Positions 6,030 through 6,701 of a stretch of 6,701 nucleotides of DNA are shown here, in pieces (position 1 is the stretch's first letter; the number at the start of each line of letters is the position of its first letter). The notes beneath the pieces are model-generated. The model was not told the origin of the DNA, searched no databases, and saw only the letters and a program-made list of their open reading frames with translations. Location: assembly GCA_028288395.1 (NCBI GenBank), contig JAQBNV010000634.1:1-6701 (forward strand). Direction: 5' to 3'. A program made the position numbers and the translations under genes. The DNA comes from Adhaeribacter sp. Lineage in GTDB: Bacteria > Bacteroidota > Bacteroidia > Cytophagales > Hymenobacteraceae.

Positions 6030-6701
6030 ATGAGATATAAGCGATTATGGGTAATATTTTGGGTGTTTTTTTGCTGGTTCGGGATTGATTTTGGTAGGGA
6101 AGGGTGGGGCCAGACGAACCCGCGGCCATTGATTCTGGGTATTAGTCACGTAGCATTTCAGGTGCCGGATTTTTCGAAAGCAATTGCTTTTTACCAGGAT
6201 ATCCTGGGCTACAAAGCTATCCGGAGCCGCGCCCGTAATAACCAGCCCGCGCATCTTATTTTTAACGTAAACGACCGGCAGCACCTGGCGGTATATGCCG
6301 GTCTGACGGCCGAACAGGATGAGCGCTTGTTGGAACTTGCTTTAGAAGTAACAGATGCCGAAGCAATGCGGCTTTACCTGCTGCGTAAAGGCGTAAAGGT
6401 GCCCGCAACCCTAGACCAGGAACCGGCCGGCTGTTTATCATTTGTGGTAGTAGATCCGGAAAATCATACCGTAAGGTTTATACAGCACCAGCATAAAAGT
6501 AAGCATCAGCGCCATCGTATAAAGAAACCGGAACCCGCAGTTTCGGATAGAATATTGCATGTAGGCCTAACCGTTGCGGATGTAAAAAAGATGGATGCAT
6601 TTTATCAGGAAATATTGGGCTTTTCCGAAATATGGCGGGGTGGCAGGCCCGATAGTGTAACGAACTGGATTAACATGCGGGTGCCGGAAGGCACTGATTA
6701 C
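6030..6701 (+). CDS. Exported tandem VOC (glyoxalase/bleomycin-resistance fold) protein, 3' end outside window
   Basis: From ATG at 6030 the frame stays open for 224 codons to the last base of the window, so the gene is cut at its 3' end. Residues 1-27 look like a Sec signal peptide: basic MRYKR, then an unusually aromatic hydrophobic run (residues 6-20 with several Trp and Phe), and a possible cut at GWG|Q28. The first VOC module covers about 38-152. It starts 'ISHVAFQVPDFSKAIAFYQDILGY' (38-61) and ends 'CLSFVVVDPENHTVRFIQ' (135-152). A second begins at about 175 with 'ILHVGLTVADVKKMDAFYQEILGF' and runs off the end at 'MRVPEGTDY'. VOC enzymes use paired beta-alpha-beta modules, usually around a metal, for isomerase, epimerase, lyase or dioxygenase chemistry. 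His40 and His177 match the first metal ligand of each module. In the first module the usual Glu near the end is replaced by Arg149. A His/Lys/Arg-rich linker (153-166) joins the modules. The reaction is unknown, and the gene lies 111 bases after the TIM-barrel gene. Confidence 0.85.
   Translation, partial: MRYKRLWVIFWVFFCWFGIDFGREGWGQTNPRPLILGISHVAFQVPDFSKAIAFYQDILGYKAIRSRARNNQPAHLIFNVNDRQHLAVYAGLTAEQDERLLELALEVTDAEAMRLYLLRKGVKVPATLDQEPAGCLSFVVVDPENHTVRFIQHQHKSKHQRHRIKKPEPAVSDRILHVGLTVADVKKMDAFYQEILGFSEIWRGGRPDSVTNWINMRVPEGTDY

Overview
The window looks like a polysaccharide-utilisation-type locus of a member of the Bacteroidota. The evidence is a SusC-like porin tail followed after 16 bases by a SusD-like lipoprotein, no Shine-Dalgarno sequences before the genes, and signal peptides cut just before a glutamine. 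The moderate GC content and gene set would suit a free-living Cytophagales/Hymenobacteraceae-type organism, but the genus is a guess. All recognised genes lie on the + strand, and no tRNA, rRNA, CRISPR array, transposase or integrase was seen.

Layout: (1) 1-503, the last 166 residues of a SusC/RagA TonB-dependent transporter. (2) 520-2028, a complete SusD/RagB substrate-binding lipoprotein. (3) 2035-2088, a bulged hairpin followed by six T residues, a likely terminator or attenuator. (4) 2108-2920, an exported DUF1080 / 3-keto-disaccharide hydrolase-family protein. (5) 2984-4345, a Tat-exported Gfo/Idh/MocA oxidoreductase, preceded by a small hexamer repeat. (6) 4356-4420, a second, larger inverted repeat. 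(7) 4452-4898, a small exported cupin. (8) 5055-5918, an exported sugar phosphate isomerase/epimerase-like TIM barrel. (9) 6030-6701, the first 224 residues of an exported tandem VOC (glyoxalase-fold) protein cut by the window end.

Working model (inference): the SusC/SusD pair brings a glycoside or oligosaccharide across the outer membrane. The Tat-exported dehydrogenase oxidises a sugar hydroxyl, probably at C3. The DUF1080 protein cleaves the resulting 3-keto-glycoside, and the TIM-barrel protein handles the keto-sugar or its enediol product. The cupin and VOC proteins are unassigned metal-enzyme candidates that could add isomerisation, epimerisation or lyase steps. No classical glycoside hydrolase is visible, and every complete enzyme carries an export signal, so the window suggests periplasmic oxidative rather than hydrolytic glycan cleavage. 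A similar gene combination is known from the Bacteroides thetaiotaomicron 3-keto-glycoside locus (recalled as BT2156-BT2160), so the core is probably a variant of a known system. The cupin, the tandem VOC protein and the all-exported arrangement are the less familiar parts.
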